The notes below the pieces were generated by a model. That model had not been told where the DNA came from. It saw only the letters and a program-made list of their open reading frames with translations, and did not search any database. Position numbers and translations under genes: made by a program. Positions 39,555 through 48,109 of a DNA stretch of 64,000 nucleotides are shown here, in pieces (position 1 is the stretch's first letter; every line of letters begins with the position of its first letter). This DNA is from Insolitispirillum peregrinum (GTDB taxonomy: Bacteria > Pseudomonadota > Alphaproteobacteria > Rhodospirillales > Rhodospirillaceae), in the NCBI RefSeq assembly GCF_042665255.1, contig NZ_JBHTCD010000009.1. One strand, written 5' to 3'.

Positions 39555-39682
39555 GCCATTGTCGTGTACTGTGGATTCACAGTTAAGGCTCATAGCTCCA
39601 GGTGTTTGGACCAGCGTGCCTGCCGTCAGGTCACCGTACACGACACAAAGGAAACAAGGATGTGGAGCGCTGCTCCACACCC
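39555..39682 (-). repeat. MITE-like repeat, rearranged partial copy 5
   Basis: Contains an end sequence TTGTCGTGTACTGTGG, then GGACCAGCGTGCCTG...GGTCACCGTACACGACA (a second end), then GTGGAGCGCTGCTCCAC, with the GC-rich interior missing. Fills the gap before the nrdJ stop. Confidence 0.6.
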
Positions 39683-39696
39683 CCTTCTTCCCCACC

Positions 39697-42600
39697 TCAG
39701 CTACAGCCGGACGTTGACCCGCAGGTGTCGCACTTCAGGCAGGTGCCGTTGCGGACCAGCGTGAAGTTGCCGCATTCGCTGCACGAATCCCCGACATAGC
39801 CCTTCAGGCGGGCTTCGCGGATGCGGCTGCTGCGGTCGGCGGTGCCGCTGGTGGTGGTGACGGTATCGACCGACACCGCCGTCACATGGGTGTGGGTGGT
39901 GGTTGCCACCGCCCCGCCCGCCAACTCGCCCACCGCAGACGGCAGCTTGGCCTTGTGGAGTTCATCGGCGCGCAGGACGTACAGGTTCGACAGGTCGGAC
40001 GAGCGCACATAGCCCTTGGACACCGTGCGCGACACCAGCGTGCCGTCCCAGTGCTCCAGATCGCCCTCTTCGTGGCCGTCGCCCATGGCGTCGGGGTGGA
40101 TGTCTTCCGGCTGGACGTGGGCCAGATCGTTGCGCCCGAGGTAGGACACCGCCACTTCGCGGAACAGGTAGTCAAGGATCGAGGTTGCCATCTTGATGGC
40201 ATCGTTGCCCTCGACCATCCCCGACGGCTCGAAGCGGACAAAGGTAAAGGCTTCGACGAATTCCTCCAGCGGCACGCCATATTGCAGGCCGATCGACACC
40301 GCGATGGCAAAGTTGTTCATCAGCGAGCGGAACGCCGCGCCTTCCTTGTGCATGTCGACAAAGATTTCGCCCAGTGTGCCGTCTTCGTATTCGCCGGTGC
40401 GCAGGTACACCTTGTGGCCGCCGACCACCGCCTTTTGCGTATAGCCCTTGCGGCGGTCGGGCATCCGGCGGCGGACGGCGCGATGGATCACCTTTTCGCT
40501 GGCCTTGTGCGCCACCAGCGCCGCCCGCTGCGGAGCCGGAGCGGCCACCACCTTTTGCACCGCGTCTGCGGCTTCGTCTTCGTCGTCGTCATTGCTGGCC
40601 AACAGGCTGGCCTGCAACGGCTGGCTGAGCTTCGAGCCATCACGGTACAGGGCATTGGCCTTCAGGCCGAGGCTCCACGACAGTTCATAGGCGTGCAGGC
40701 AGTCGGCAACGGTGGCGCTGTTGGCCATGTTGATGGTTTTGGAAATCGCCCCGGAAATGAACGGCTGGGCGGCGGCCATCATGCGGATGTGGCTTTCCAC
40801 CGACAGCAGGCGACGACCGGTGCGGCCGCAGGTATTGGCGCAATCGAACACCGCCTGATGCTCGGGCTTGAGCAGCGGCGCGCCTTCGAGGGTCATCGCC
40901 CCGCAGACATGGGTGTTGGCCGCCTCGATCTGGGAGGCGGAAAAGCCCAGCGCCGCCAGCATGTCAAAGGCCGGGTCTTCAAGCTGACCAGCGGTGAAGC
41001 CCAGCGGGCCGGTACACAGCTCCTCGCCCAGCGTCCACTTGTTGAAGGCAAACTTGATGTCAAAGGCGGTCGCCAGCGCCGCTTCCAGCCGCTCGAGGGC
41101 GGCATCGTCAAAGCCCTTGGCGCGCAGGCTGTCGTGGGTGATGCCCGACGCCCCGCGCAACGAGCCATGGCCGGTGGCGTAGCGGATCATCGCTTCGATT
41201 TCGGCAGGCTGATAGCCCAGCGTCTGCAAAGCCAGCGGCACCATGCGGTTGATGATCTTGAAATAGCCACCGCCAGCCAGCTTCTTGAACTTCACCAGCG
41301 CAAAATCCGGCTCGATGCCGGTGGTGTCGCAATCCATCACCAGCCCGATGGTGCCGGTGGGGGCGACCACCGACACCTGCGCATTGCGATAGCCGTGCTG
41401 CTCGCCCAGCTCCAGCGCCCGGTCCCAGGCGGCTTGCGCCTGCTGCACCAGCGACGGAGCGGGGCAGGAGGCGGCATCCAGCGGCACCGGCGGGACGCTC
41501 AGGCCCTCATAACCCTCGGCCACCCCGTGTGCCGCCCGCCGATGGTTGCGGATCACCCGCAGCATCGAGGCGCAGTTTTCGGCAAAGCGCGGGAAGGCCC
41601 CCAGAGTCTGCGCCATCTCGGCCGAGGTGGCATAGCTGACACCGGTCATCAGGGCGGAAATGGTCCCGCACAGGGCGCGGCCTTCGTCGCTGTCATAGGA
41701 CAGGCCATTGGCCATCAGCAGGCCGCCGATGTTGGCAAAGCCCAGCCCCAGCGTGCGGAACTCATAGGACCGCCGGGCAATCTGCGGCGAGGGGAATTGC
41801 GCCATCAGCACCGAGATTTCCAGCACCACCGTCCACAGGCGGCAGGCGTGGGCGAACAGCGCCCCATCGAACTGACCATCGGGGCGGCGGAACTGCACCA
41901 GATTGAGCGAGGCCAGATTGCAGGCGGTATCATCAAGGAACATGTATTCCGAGCAGGGGTTCGAGGCATTGATCCGCCCCGAGGCCGCGCAGGTGTGCCA
42001 GTCGTTGATTGTGGTATCGAATTGCAGGCCGGGATCGGCGCAGGCCCAGGCGGCTTCGCCGATCTTGTCCCACAGGGCGCGCGCCCGCACCGTGCGCGCC
42101 ACCGCGCCATCGGTGCGGCGGACCAGCGACCAGTCGGCATCGTCGCGCACCGCCTGCAAAAAGGCATTGGTCACGCGCACCGAGTTGTTGGAGTTCTGCC
42201 CCGACACCGTCATGTAGGCTTCGGAATCCCAGTCGGCATTCAGCAGCGGAAATTCGATCTCCACCACCCCCTGACGGGCGAACTGGATGGTCCGTTGCAG
42301 ATAGTTTTCCGGCACAAACGCCTTGCGACCGGCGCGGATGGCCTTGCGCAGGGCCGGATTGCGCGCCGGGTCAAAACGCGCCTCGCCATCCCCCTCCCGG
42401 CAGGCGGCGAGAATGGCGGTCATTGCCTGCCTGCAGGCCTGCGAGCCCGCCACCAGCGCCGCCACCTTTTGCTCTTCGCGCATTTTCCAGTCGATGAAGG
42501 TTTCAATGTCCGGGTGATCGACATCGACAATCACCATCTTGGCAGCACGGCGGGTGGTGCCCCCGGACTTGATCGCCCCGGCGGCGCGGTCGCCGATCTT

Positions 42601-43374
42601 CAGGAAGCTCATCAGCCCCGACGAACGCCCGCCGCCGGACAGAAGTTCACCTTCCGAACGCAGGGCGGAGAAATTGCTGCCGGTCCCCGAGCCGTACTTG
42701 AACAGGCGGGCTTCGCGCACCCACAGGTCCATGATGCCGCCGTCGTTGACCAGATCATCGGCAACCGACTGGATAAAGCAGGCGTGCGGCTGCGGATGTT
42801 CATAGGCCGAGGCCGAACGCACCAGCTCTCCGCTGGCCGGATCGACGTAGAAATGCCCCTGCCCGCCGCCATCAATGCCATAGGCCCAGTGCAGGCCGGT
42901 GTTGAACCATTGCGGGCTGTTCGGTGCCGCCATCTGGCGGGCCAGCATCGCCCGCAGTTCATCGTAAAAGGTGCGGGCGTCGTCTTCGCTGGCGAAATAG
43001 CCACCTTTCCAGCCCCAATAGGTCCAGGTGCCGACCAGCCGGTCGAACACCTGCCGCGCCGAGGTCTCGCCGGTGCTGCGCTCGGCCTCGGGCAGGACCT
43101 TCAGGGCCTTTTTGTCCGGCACCTTGCGCCACAACCAGGCCGGGACACCCTTTTCCTTCACCACCTTCAGGCGGGTCGGCACACCCCGGCGGCGGAAATA
43201 CTTCTGCGCCAGCACGTCGGCGGCCACCTGCGACCATTGCGCCGGAACGTCAATGTCAGTCTGACGAAAGACGACGCTGCCATCGGGATTGCGGATCTCA
43301 CTGACCGTCTGGTGAAACCCGATTCCCTGATAGGCATCCTGCCCGGCGCGGGTGAGGAGTCGCTCAAACTTCAT
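39697..43374 (-). CDS. nrdJ: Vitamin B12-dependent ribonucleotide reductase (class II)
   Basis: Adenosylcobalamin-dependent reductase that makes deoxyribonucleotides with or without oxygen. At 1225 aa it is the long NrdJ type. Landmarks: FNTGLHWAYG, ACFIQSVADDLVNDGGI, FKYGSGTGSNFSALR, NPCSEYMFLDDTACNLASLNL, APTGTIGLVMDCDTTGIEPDFALVK, and a C-terminal cysteine-rich tail (CSECGNFTLVRNGTCLKCDTC). I start at the ATG at 43374 (MKFERLLTRAGQ). Candidate NrdR boxes lie upstream. Confidence 0.96.
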   Translation of the reverse strand: MKFERLLTRAGQDAYQGIGFHQTVSEIRNPDGSVVFRQTDIDVPAQWSQVAADVLAQKYFRRRGVPTRLKVVKEKGVPAWLWRKVPDKKALKVLPEAERSTGETSARQVFDRLVGTWTYWGWKGGYFASEDDARTFYDELRAMLARQMAAPNSPQWFNTGLHWAYGIDGGGQGHFYVDPASGELVRSASAYEHPQPHACFIQSVADDLVNDGGIMDLWVREARLFKYGSGTGSNFSALRSEGELLSGGGRSSGLMSFLKIGDRAAGAIKSGGTTRRAAKMVIVDVDHPDIETFIDWKMREEQKVAALVAGSQACRQAMTAILAACREGDGEARFDPARNPALRKAIRAGRKAFVPENYLQRTIQFARQGVVEIEFPLLNADWDSEAYMTVSGQNSNNSVRVTNAFLQAVRDDADWSLVRRTDGAVARTVRARALWDKIGEAAWACADPGLQFDTTINDWHTCAASGRINASNPCSEYMFLDDTACNLASLNLVQFRRPDGQFDGALFAHACRLWTVVLEISVLMAQFPSPQIARRSYEFRTLGLGFANIGGLLMANGLSYDSDEGRALCGTISALMTGVSYATSAEMAQTLGAFPRFAENCASMLRVIRNHRRAAHGVAEGYEGLSVPPVPLDAASCPAPSLVQQAQAAWDRALELGEQHGYRNAQVSVVAPTGTIGLVMDCDTTGIEPDFALVKFKKLAGGGYFKIINRMVPLALQTLGYQPAEIEAMIRYATGHGSLRGASGITHDSLRAKGFDDAALERLEAALATAFDIKFAFNKWTLGEELCTGPLGFTAGQLEDPAFDMLAALGFSASQIEAANTHVCGAMTLEGAPLLKPEHQAVFDCANTCGRTGRRLLSVESHIRMMAAAQPFISGAISKTINMANSATVADCLHAYELSWSLGLKANALYRDGSKLSQPLQASLLASNDDDEDEAADAVQKVVAAPAPQRAALVAHKASEKVIHRAVRRRMPDRRKGYTQKAVVGGHKVYLRTGEYEDGTLGEIFVDMHKEGAAFRSLMNNFAIAVSIGLQYGVPLEEFVEAFTFVRFEPSGMVEGNDAIKMATSILDYLFREVAVSYLGRNDLAHVQPEDIHPDAMGDGHEEGDLEHWDGTLVSRTVSKGYVRSSDLSNLYVLRADELHKAKLPSAVGELAGGAVATTTHTHVTAVSVDTVTTTSGTADRSSRIREARLKGYVGDSCSECGNFTLVRNGTCLKCDTCGSTSGCS

Positions 43375-43961
43375 GACTGTCGTTCCTTGGCTTTGACGCT
43401 GGCACTGATGAGACGCCATACCCCGCTGTCACAGCCCATCAGACTGGCCGGGCAGCAGGCAACACGATTTTGCGCCGCAGCATCCGGGGTTCCGGGGTCT
43501 GCGGAGAAAAATTGCAACATTCACAACGAGTCGCAGCAACCTAGATATAGTATGAAGATCACCGCAACGACACTACCCTATGATAAAAAAGCCCCCTGCG
43601 GCAAACCCTTTCTTTTTCCACAGCTTCGAGTCCCGGGCTGTTGAAAACAGCGTCTGCGCCGCACTGCCAAAGGGTTTCAGCGGCTTGGACAGCGGCGAAA
43701 ATCTGCCCAGATTTAGGTATTTATCACTATCCTCGCCCGCCTGTTGCACCGCAGTGACGGCGATCATTGTTCCTGTTTTATTCCCACATTTACAGCAAAA
43801 AATTTCTGTTCCCCGCTTGCCGCTGTCCGAGGGAGTTGGTGTTCCCGTCGCCTTGTGCTAATACCCTGCAACAACGTTGCTGACGGCATGGCGCGCCCCC
43901 GCTCTGGTCAGGGAGAGGACGGGCCTGCCCGCTCGGGCGAGCATTGGGAGCTAAAACAAAG
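43375..43961. other. Intergenic region between nrdJ and the NDUFA12 homologue
   Basis: About 590 bp between divergent genes. Apart from the NrdR-like boxes I see no ORF with a convincing ribosome site or codon use, no repeat copy and no recognisable cobalamin riboswitch. It should contain promoters for both neighbours. Confidence 0.5.
43538..43585 (-). promoter_or_regulatory. Candidate pair of NrdR boxes
   Basis: AACCTAGATATAGTAT (43538-43553) matches the 16-bp NrdR box ACACTATATATAGTGT at 12 of 16 positions. A second site at 43570-43585 begins with a perfect ACACTA half. The centres are 32 bp apart, the spacing typical of NrdR box pairs. NrdR would repress nrdJ when dATP/ATP is sufficient. 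Confidence 0.55.
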
Positions 43962-44309
43962 ATGATCACCGGAACCCTGTTCAATACCTGGCGCAATGGC
44001 CGTCAGGTCGGCACTGACGAATACGGCAACCGCTATTTCGAAGAAAAGGCGCCGAAGGCTGGTGCCCGGGCCCGCCGCTGGGTGCTGTACAAGGGCTCGC
44101 TCGAAGCCTCGAAGATACCGCCCGCCTGGCACGCCTGGATGCACTACACCACCGACGCCCCGGTGCAGGCCGAAAGCCGCACCTGGCAGAAGTCGCACCT
44201 GCCGAACGTCACCGGCACCGAACATTCCTATCTGCCGCCGGGCCATGACCTGCGTGGCGGGGAACGCTCCAAGGCCACCGGCGACTACGAACCCTGGCAG
44301 CCGGTCTGA
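43962..44309 (+). CDS. NADH:ubiquinone oxidoreductase subunit NDUFA12 homologue
   Basis: 115-aa accessory subunit of complex I (NDUFA12/B17.2 family) found in mitochondria and alphaproteobacteria. Conserved pieces: LFNTWRNGRQVGTDEYGNRYFEEK, RRWVLYKGSLEASKIPPAWHAWMHYTTD and the C-terminal YEPWQP. The ATG at 43962 gives the usual N-terminus. Its neighbours (MlaD-like, DUF2155) match the common alphaproteobacterial order. Confidence 0.93.
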   Translation: MITGTLFNTWRNGRQVGTDEYGNRYFEEKAPKAGARARRWVLYKGSLEASKIPPAWHAWMHYTTDAPVQAESRTWQKSHLPNVTGTEHSYLPPGHDLRGGERSKATGDYEPWQPV

Positions 44310-44477
44310 TTCCGCAGACCTTTCCGTGCGCGGGTTTTCCAGCCCTGACCGGCGGCTTTGCACAAAGGCTGCCGGAATGGGCTATTCGTTGTTATGGGCT
44401 GGAAACGGCCTTCCTCGAACGGTGCGGAGGACAACGCCGCGCAACCGACCCCACCACCAGGCGGAGACCAACACGGG

Positions 44478-45002
44478 ATGATGCGTAGACTGAACCAGGA
44501 CAGTCGCGAGACCCTGATCGGCGCTGCTGTAATCACGGTGCTGGCCCTGGCCCTGCTGGCCAATGCTGCCGACCGGAAAGTACGCGACAAGAACAGTGAC
44601 GGCTATCCGCTCGAGGCTGTCTTTGACCGTTCCGACGGACTGGCTCCGGGGGCCGAAGTCCGCGTTGCCGGGGTGCCGGTCGGCTCGGTGATCCACCAGA
44701 CGCTCGACGACAATTACCGGATTCATCTGACCCTGCAGATCGCCCGCGATACGCTGGTGCCGGTCGACAGCGCCGCCATCATCGAAACCGACGGCCTGCT
44801 GGGATCAAAGTACATCGAATTGCAGCCCGGTGGCGAAGACGACTTTCTGCCCAGCGGCGGACGCCTGCGCTATACGCAGGGATCGTTGGTGATAGAGGAC
44901 CTGCTGGCGAAAATTGTCGGCATGGCCCACGCCCGCCGCGCCAAGGCCGCCGCCGATCAGGCACAGCCCGAGGCTTCCCCCCAGGCCCCAAAGGAACAAT
45001 AG
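44478..45002 (+). CDS. MlaD/MCE-like lipid transport protein, copy 1
   Basis: 174 aa from the ATG at 44478: one N-terminal membrane helix (TLIGAAVITVLALALLANAA), then an MCE domain (about 40-140) with FDRSDGLAPGAEVRVAGVPVGSV and ETDGLLGSKYIELQPGG, as in MlaD, the periplasmic lipid-binding ring of the Mla pathway. An in-frame ATG at 44394 would add 28 residues but has no better ribosome site. Closely followed by a second MCE gene. Confidence 0.88.
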   Translation: MMRRLNQDSRETLIGAAVITVLALALLANAADRKVRDKNSDGYPLEAVFDRSDGLAPGAEVRVAGVPVGSVIHQTLDDNYRIHLTLQIARDTLVPVDSAAIIETDGLLGSKYIELQPGGEDDFLPSGGRLRYTQGSLVIEDLLAKIVGMAHARRAKAAADQAQPEASPQAPKEQ

Positions 45003-45012
45003 GAGCACGAAC

Positions 45013-45528
45013 ATGGGTCGCAATCCGATTGAAACCATCATGGGGGCCGTGGTCCTGCTGGTTGCCGGTGTCTTTCTGGCCTTTGCCTATTCCACCGCTG
45101 ACCTGAGGCAGGTCGAAGGCTATCAGTTGACCGCCGCGTTCGCCAAGGCCGGTGGCCTGAAAGCCGGGTCCGATGTGCGCATTTCCGGCATCAAGATCGG
45201 CACGGTCAGCTCCCAGCGTCTTGACGGGACCACCTATCAGGCGGTCGTTCTCCTGACGATTTCTCCCGAAGTCCGCCTGCCGGTCGATACCGTTGCCAGC
45301 ATTGCCTCTGACGGCCTGTTGGGGGGCAGCTACCTCAAGCTGGAACCAGGCACCGCCCGCGACATGCTGCAGGATGGCGGCAAGCTGACCAAGGTGCGCA
45401 ATTACCAGTCGCTGGAAGATCTGGTTGGCCAGATCATCTTTCTTGCCACGCAGGATGGCCCGCCGCCGCCGCCGCCCGGTGCCCACACCGGCACCCCGCC
45501 CAATGGCCCGGCCGGATCACCCCAATAG
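45013..45528 (+). CDS. mlaD: MlaD/MCE-like lipid transport protein, copy 2
   Basis: 171 aa, with an AGGAG site before the ATG at 45013. N-terminal anchor (IMGAVVLLVAGVFLAFAYS) and MCE domain with FAKAGGLKAGSDVRISGIKIGTV and ASDGLLGGSYLKLEPG; the pore-lining helix and a proline-rich tail (PPPPPPG) follow. This copy has the common MlaD N-terminus (MGRNPIETIMGAVVL). The gap to copy 1 is 10 bp. The Mla ABC genes are not in the window. Confidence 0.9.
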   Translation: MGRNPIETIMGAVVLLVAGVFLAFAYSTADLRQVEGYQLTAAFAKAGGLKAGSDVRISGIKIGTVSSQRLDGTTYQAVVLLTISPEVRLPVDTVASIASDGLLGGSYLKLEPGTARDMLQDGGKLTKVRNYQSLEDLVGQIIFLATQDGPPPPPPGAHTGTPPNGPAGSPQ

Positions 45529-45566
45529 AGTGTTTTCACACTGGGCGAAAACACTCTCCGTTTTCA
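45528..45566 (+). terminator. Terminator overlapping the mlaD stop
   Basis: Stem GAGTGTTTTC/GAAAACACTC (45528-45537 and 45547-45556) with a 9-nt loop, then TCCGTTTT. The first stem base is the last base of the TAG stop. Confidence 0.65.
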
Positions 45567-45575
45567 ATGCTATAG

Positions 45576-45797
45576 ATCAGCGTGCGGTAAATCTGACACC
45601 ACAGTACACGACAGTTGTGAAACAGGATCATGGAGCGCTGCTCCAAACCTCGCTGGGGCCAGCTGGCCCCAGACCCCATCAATTTGAATTCAAAGAAAAA
45701 ATGGGGGTTCGGGGCCTCAGGCGCCGAGCGGCCCGGGCGGCAGCCCGCTTTTGTTTTCAAACTGTCGTGTACTGTGATCTGATACTAGCACGCTGAT
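45576..45797 (-). repeat. MITE-like repeat, copy 6 (complete)
   Basis: About 222 bp with clear terminal inverted repeats: ATCAGCGTGC...CACAGTACACGACAGTT on the left and AACTGTCGTGTACTGTG...GCACGCTGAT on the right, 17 bp of which are exactly complementary. The interior has GGAGCGCTGCTCC, GGGGCCAGCTGGCCCC and GGGGCCTCAGGCGCC. Best copy for defining the ends. Confidence 0.85.
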
Positions 45798-45815
45798 TCA
45801 ACCTTTTGTTCTGTC

Positions 45816-45860
45816 GCATTGTTCTTGCGAAAACCGGTTCCCACTTTTCGCACAATGCTC
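45816..45860. repeat. 45-bp hairpin repeat, copy 4
   Basis: GCATTGTTCTTGCGAAAACC ... TTTTCGCACAATGCTC, 18 bp after MITE-like copy 6, the same arrangement as with copy 4. Confidence 0.8.
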
Positions 45861-45883
45861 TAACCGCTGCGGAGCAGTTCCTG

Positions 45884-46426
45884 ATGGACAGGCCCATTTC
45901 CCGCCCCTCCCCGGCCCCCCGCCGCGCCACGGTTTCCCTGTGGCGCAACGGCCTGCTGGCGGCGGTCCTGCTGGCAGCCACCAGCGGTCTCAGTGCCCCG
46001 GCGCAGGCCGTTGAAGGGCTGGAGCGCGAAGTTGCCCTGCTGCGCTGGCTGGACAAGTCCACCGCCCGCGTTGACACCATCGAAGTGCCGGTCAACGAAA
46101 CGGTCCACATCGAAAACCTCGAACTGATCGTGCGCGCCTGTGTCGAGCGTCCGCCGGAAGAGCCGCCGGAAAGTGCCGCCTTCCTTGATGTGTGGGAACG
46201 CCGCAGCGGTGAACCGGCTGCCGAGGTTTTCCGCGGCTGGATGTTTGCCTCCAGCCCGGCGCTGTCGGCGATGGAACATCCGATCTATGACCTGTGGGTG
46301 ATCGACTGTCTGGCCACCGGCGAAAAGTCGCCGGTGCCGTCGCACCCGGCCGATGACCTGCCCCCGGCCCTGCCGCCGGCGGCCAAGGTTCCGGCGCTGA
46401 AGAATGCTCCGGGCACGACGCGCTGA
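45884..46426 (+). CDS. DUF2155 domain protein
   Basis: 180 aa with an N-terminal hydrophobic segment (NGLLAAVLLAATSGLSAPAQA) that looks like a signal peptide cut after AQA. The mature part matches DUF2155: LRWLDKSTARVDTIEVPVNETVHIENLELIVRACVERPPEEPPESAAFLDVWE and MFASSPALSAMEHPIYDLWVIDC, with two conserved cysteines. The C-terminus is proline-rich. Function unknown; usually found near NDUFA12 and MlaD genes, as here. Confidence 0.9.
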   Translation: MDRPISRPSPAPRRATVSLWRNGLLAAVLLAATSGLSAPAQAVEGLEREVALLRWLDKSTARVDTIEVPVNETVHIENLELIVRACVERPPEEPPESAAFLDVWERRSGEPAAEVFRGWMFASSPALSAMEHPIYDLWVIDCLATGEKSPVPSHPADDLPPALPPAAKVPALKNAPGTTR

Positions 46427-46486
46427 CCCACCCTTGACATGATGCCGTGTGCGAAACCACACCGCTTTGAACACGCGAGGCTCTCC

Positions 46487-46921
46487 ATGAGCGACCATTA
46501 CCAAAGCTGGCAGCCCGAGCTGCGCATGACCACCCTGTCCGACGAACAGATCAGCCTGCTGGTCCACACCTTTTATGCCAAAATCCGCCAGCACGAAGAA
46601 CTGGGACCGGTGTTTGAGGAAAAGCTGGCGGGCAAGTGGGGGCCGCACCTCGACAAGATGGTCGATTTCTGGGCCACCATGATGACCGGCAGCAAACGCT
46701 ACGACGGTCGCCCGCTACCGGTCCATGTGGGCCTGCCCGGCCTGCACGATCACCACTTTGGTCAATGGCTGGTGCTGTTCCGTGAAACGGCCCGCGAGCT
46801 GTTTTCCGAACAGATCGCCGAGCAGTTCATCGAACGGGCCGAACGGATGGCCCAGTCATTCCGCTATGCGATTGCCCTGCACGAAGGCCGCCCGTTACCG
46901 CCGGTCGGTGACAAACCCTGA
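46487..46921 (+). CDS. Group III truncated haemoglobin
   Basis: 144-aa haem protein of the 2-on-2 globin fold, group III (TrHb3). The helix patterns LSDEQISLLVHTFYAKIRQHEELGPVFEEKL and WGPHLDKMVDFWATMMTGSKRYDGRPLPVHVGL fit; the proximal histidine is in LHDHHFGQWLVLFR. Likely binds O2 or NO; a link to the NsrR/bd system is possible but not shown. I start at the ATG at 46487 (MSDHYQSW). Confidence 0.9.
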   Translation: MSDHYQSWQPELRMTTLSDEQISLLVHTFYAKIRQHEELGPVFEEKLAGKWGPHLDKMVDFWATMMTGSKRYDGRPLPVHVGLPGLHDHHFGQWLVLFRETARELFSEQIAEQFIERAERMAQSFRYAIALHEGRPLPPVGDKP

Positions 46922-46939
46922 CACAACCCCCGCACGGGA

Positions 46940-48109
46940 TTACTCCTGCCGGTACGGTCCCAGCGTTGCCAAAGCCGCCATGTCTTCGGACAGGGCGGCT
47001 TTTTCGTCCTCCACAAAGCGTTCGATCGCCGTTCGGAAAGCCGGATGGGCGATATAGTGGGCGGAACAGGTGGTCTGCGGCAGATAACCGCGCTGGATTT
47101 TGTGTTCGCCCTGCGCTCCGGCCTCGACCCAGCGCAGGCCGTGCGCAATGGCATAGTCGATGGCCTGATAATAGCAGGTCTCGAAGTGAAGGAATTTCCA
47201 CTCGCCATCGGCCCCCCAGTTGCGCCCATAAAGGGTGTCATGGCTGCGCAGGTTCAGCGCGCCGCACACCAGCTCGCCATCGCTCTCCCGCTCGCCCATC
47301 ACCAGTACCACCCGATCCCCCAGACGGTCGCCCAGCAGGTCAAAGAACCGCCGCCGCAGATAGGCACTGCCCCATTTGCGGTCGATGGTCGATTGATAAA
47401 AGCGGTAAAAGGCATCCCAGTGGCGCGCCGTCAGATCGGCGCCGCTGAGGGTCAGAAAACGTACTCCCTGACTTTGGGCGCGCTGGCGTTCCTTGCGGAT
47501 GTCCTTGCGCTTGCGCGATGACAGGGCGGCGAGGAAATCATCAAAGCTGTGATAGCCACGGTTTTCCCAGTGGTACTGCACGCCATGGCGGATCAACAGC
47601 CCTTCGCGGGCCAGACACGCGCTGTCTTCTGCGCTCGGAAAGGTGACGTGGGCGGAACTGACCTCCAACTGGCGGCACAGGGCAACCAACCCGCGCACCA
47701 GCGCCCCGCGGATCACCTCGGGGTCCGGGGCAACGGCGGCCACCAGCAGGCGCGGCCCGGTGGCGGGGGTAAAGGGGATGCTGGCCTGCAGCTTGGGATA
47801 ATAGGCCCCCCCGGCGCGCTCATAGGCCTGTGCCCAGCTCCAGTCGAACACATATTCGCCATAGGAATGGCTTTTCAGGTACAGCGGCACACAACCCCAC
47901 AGCACCCCATCCTCCCGCCCGCGCAGCAGCAGATACGACGGTTGCCAGCCAGTGCCCTTGCCAACCGAACCGCTGTCTTCCAGTGCGGACAGAAAAGCAT
48001 AACAGGTAAAGGGGTTATCCACGCCAGCGCAGGCATCCCATTCGGCGGCAGACACATCGGCCAGACGGTGGGCAACCTGTATCAGATACGGTGACGAGGC
48101 TGTAGACAC
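46940..48109 (-). CDS. FemAB/GNAT-like acyltransferase family protein (DUF482)
   Basis: 389 aa from the GTG at 48109, which has an AGGGGAT site. The family motifs are ECGNPFT-like VDNPFTCYAFLSALEDSGSV, CVPLYLKSHSYGEYVFDWSWA, the central RKRKDIRKERQRA and the C-terminal GRNWGADGEWKFLHFETCYYQAIDYAI and GEHKIQRGYLP. DUF482 proteins are annotated as peptidoglycan-related or GNAT acyltransferases; the substrate is unknown. Confidence 0.85.
   Translation of the reverse strand: MSTASSPYLIQVAHRLADVSAAEWDACAGVDNPFTCYAFLSALEDSGSVGKGTGWQPSYLLLRGREDGVLWGCVPLYLKSHSYGEYVFDWSWAQAYERAGGAYYPKLQASIPFTPATGPRLLVAAVAPDPEVIRGALVRGLVALCRQLEVSSAHVTFPSAEDSACLAREGLLIRHGVQYHWENRGYHSFDDFLAALSSRKRKDIRKERQRAQSQGVRFLTLSGADLTARHWDAFYRFYQSTIDRKWGSAYLRRRFFDLLGDRLGDRVVLVMGERESDGELVCGALNLRSHDTLYGRNWGADGEWKFLHFETCYYQAIDYAIAHGLRWVEAGAQGEHKIQRGYLPQTTCSAHYIAHPAFRTAIERFVEDEKAALSEDMAALATLGPYRQE

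Noticed and set aside
39886..43644. A 1252-codon open frame antisense to nrdJ
   Set aside because: It mirrors nrdJ, which has full family motifs; the antisense product is rich in H, G, Q and R as expected from GC-rich codon shadows.
43375..43961. A cobalamin riboswitch upstream of nrdJ
   Set aside because: Expected because the enzyme uses B12, but I could not find the conserved core elements; the region carries NrdR-like boxes instead.
45806..45883. Extended N-terminus for the DUF2155 protein
   Set aside because: It would translate the 45-bp hairpin repeat; the ATG at 45884 gives a normal signal peptide.
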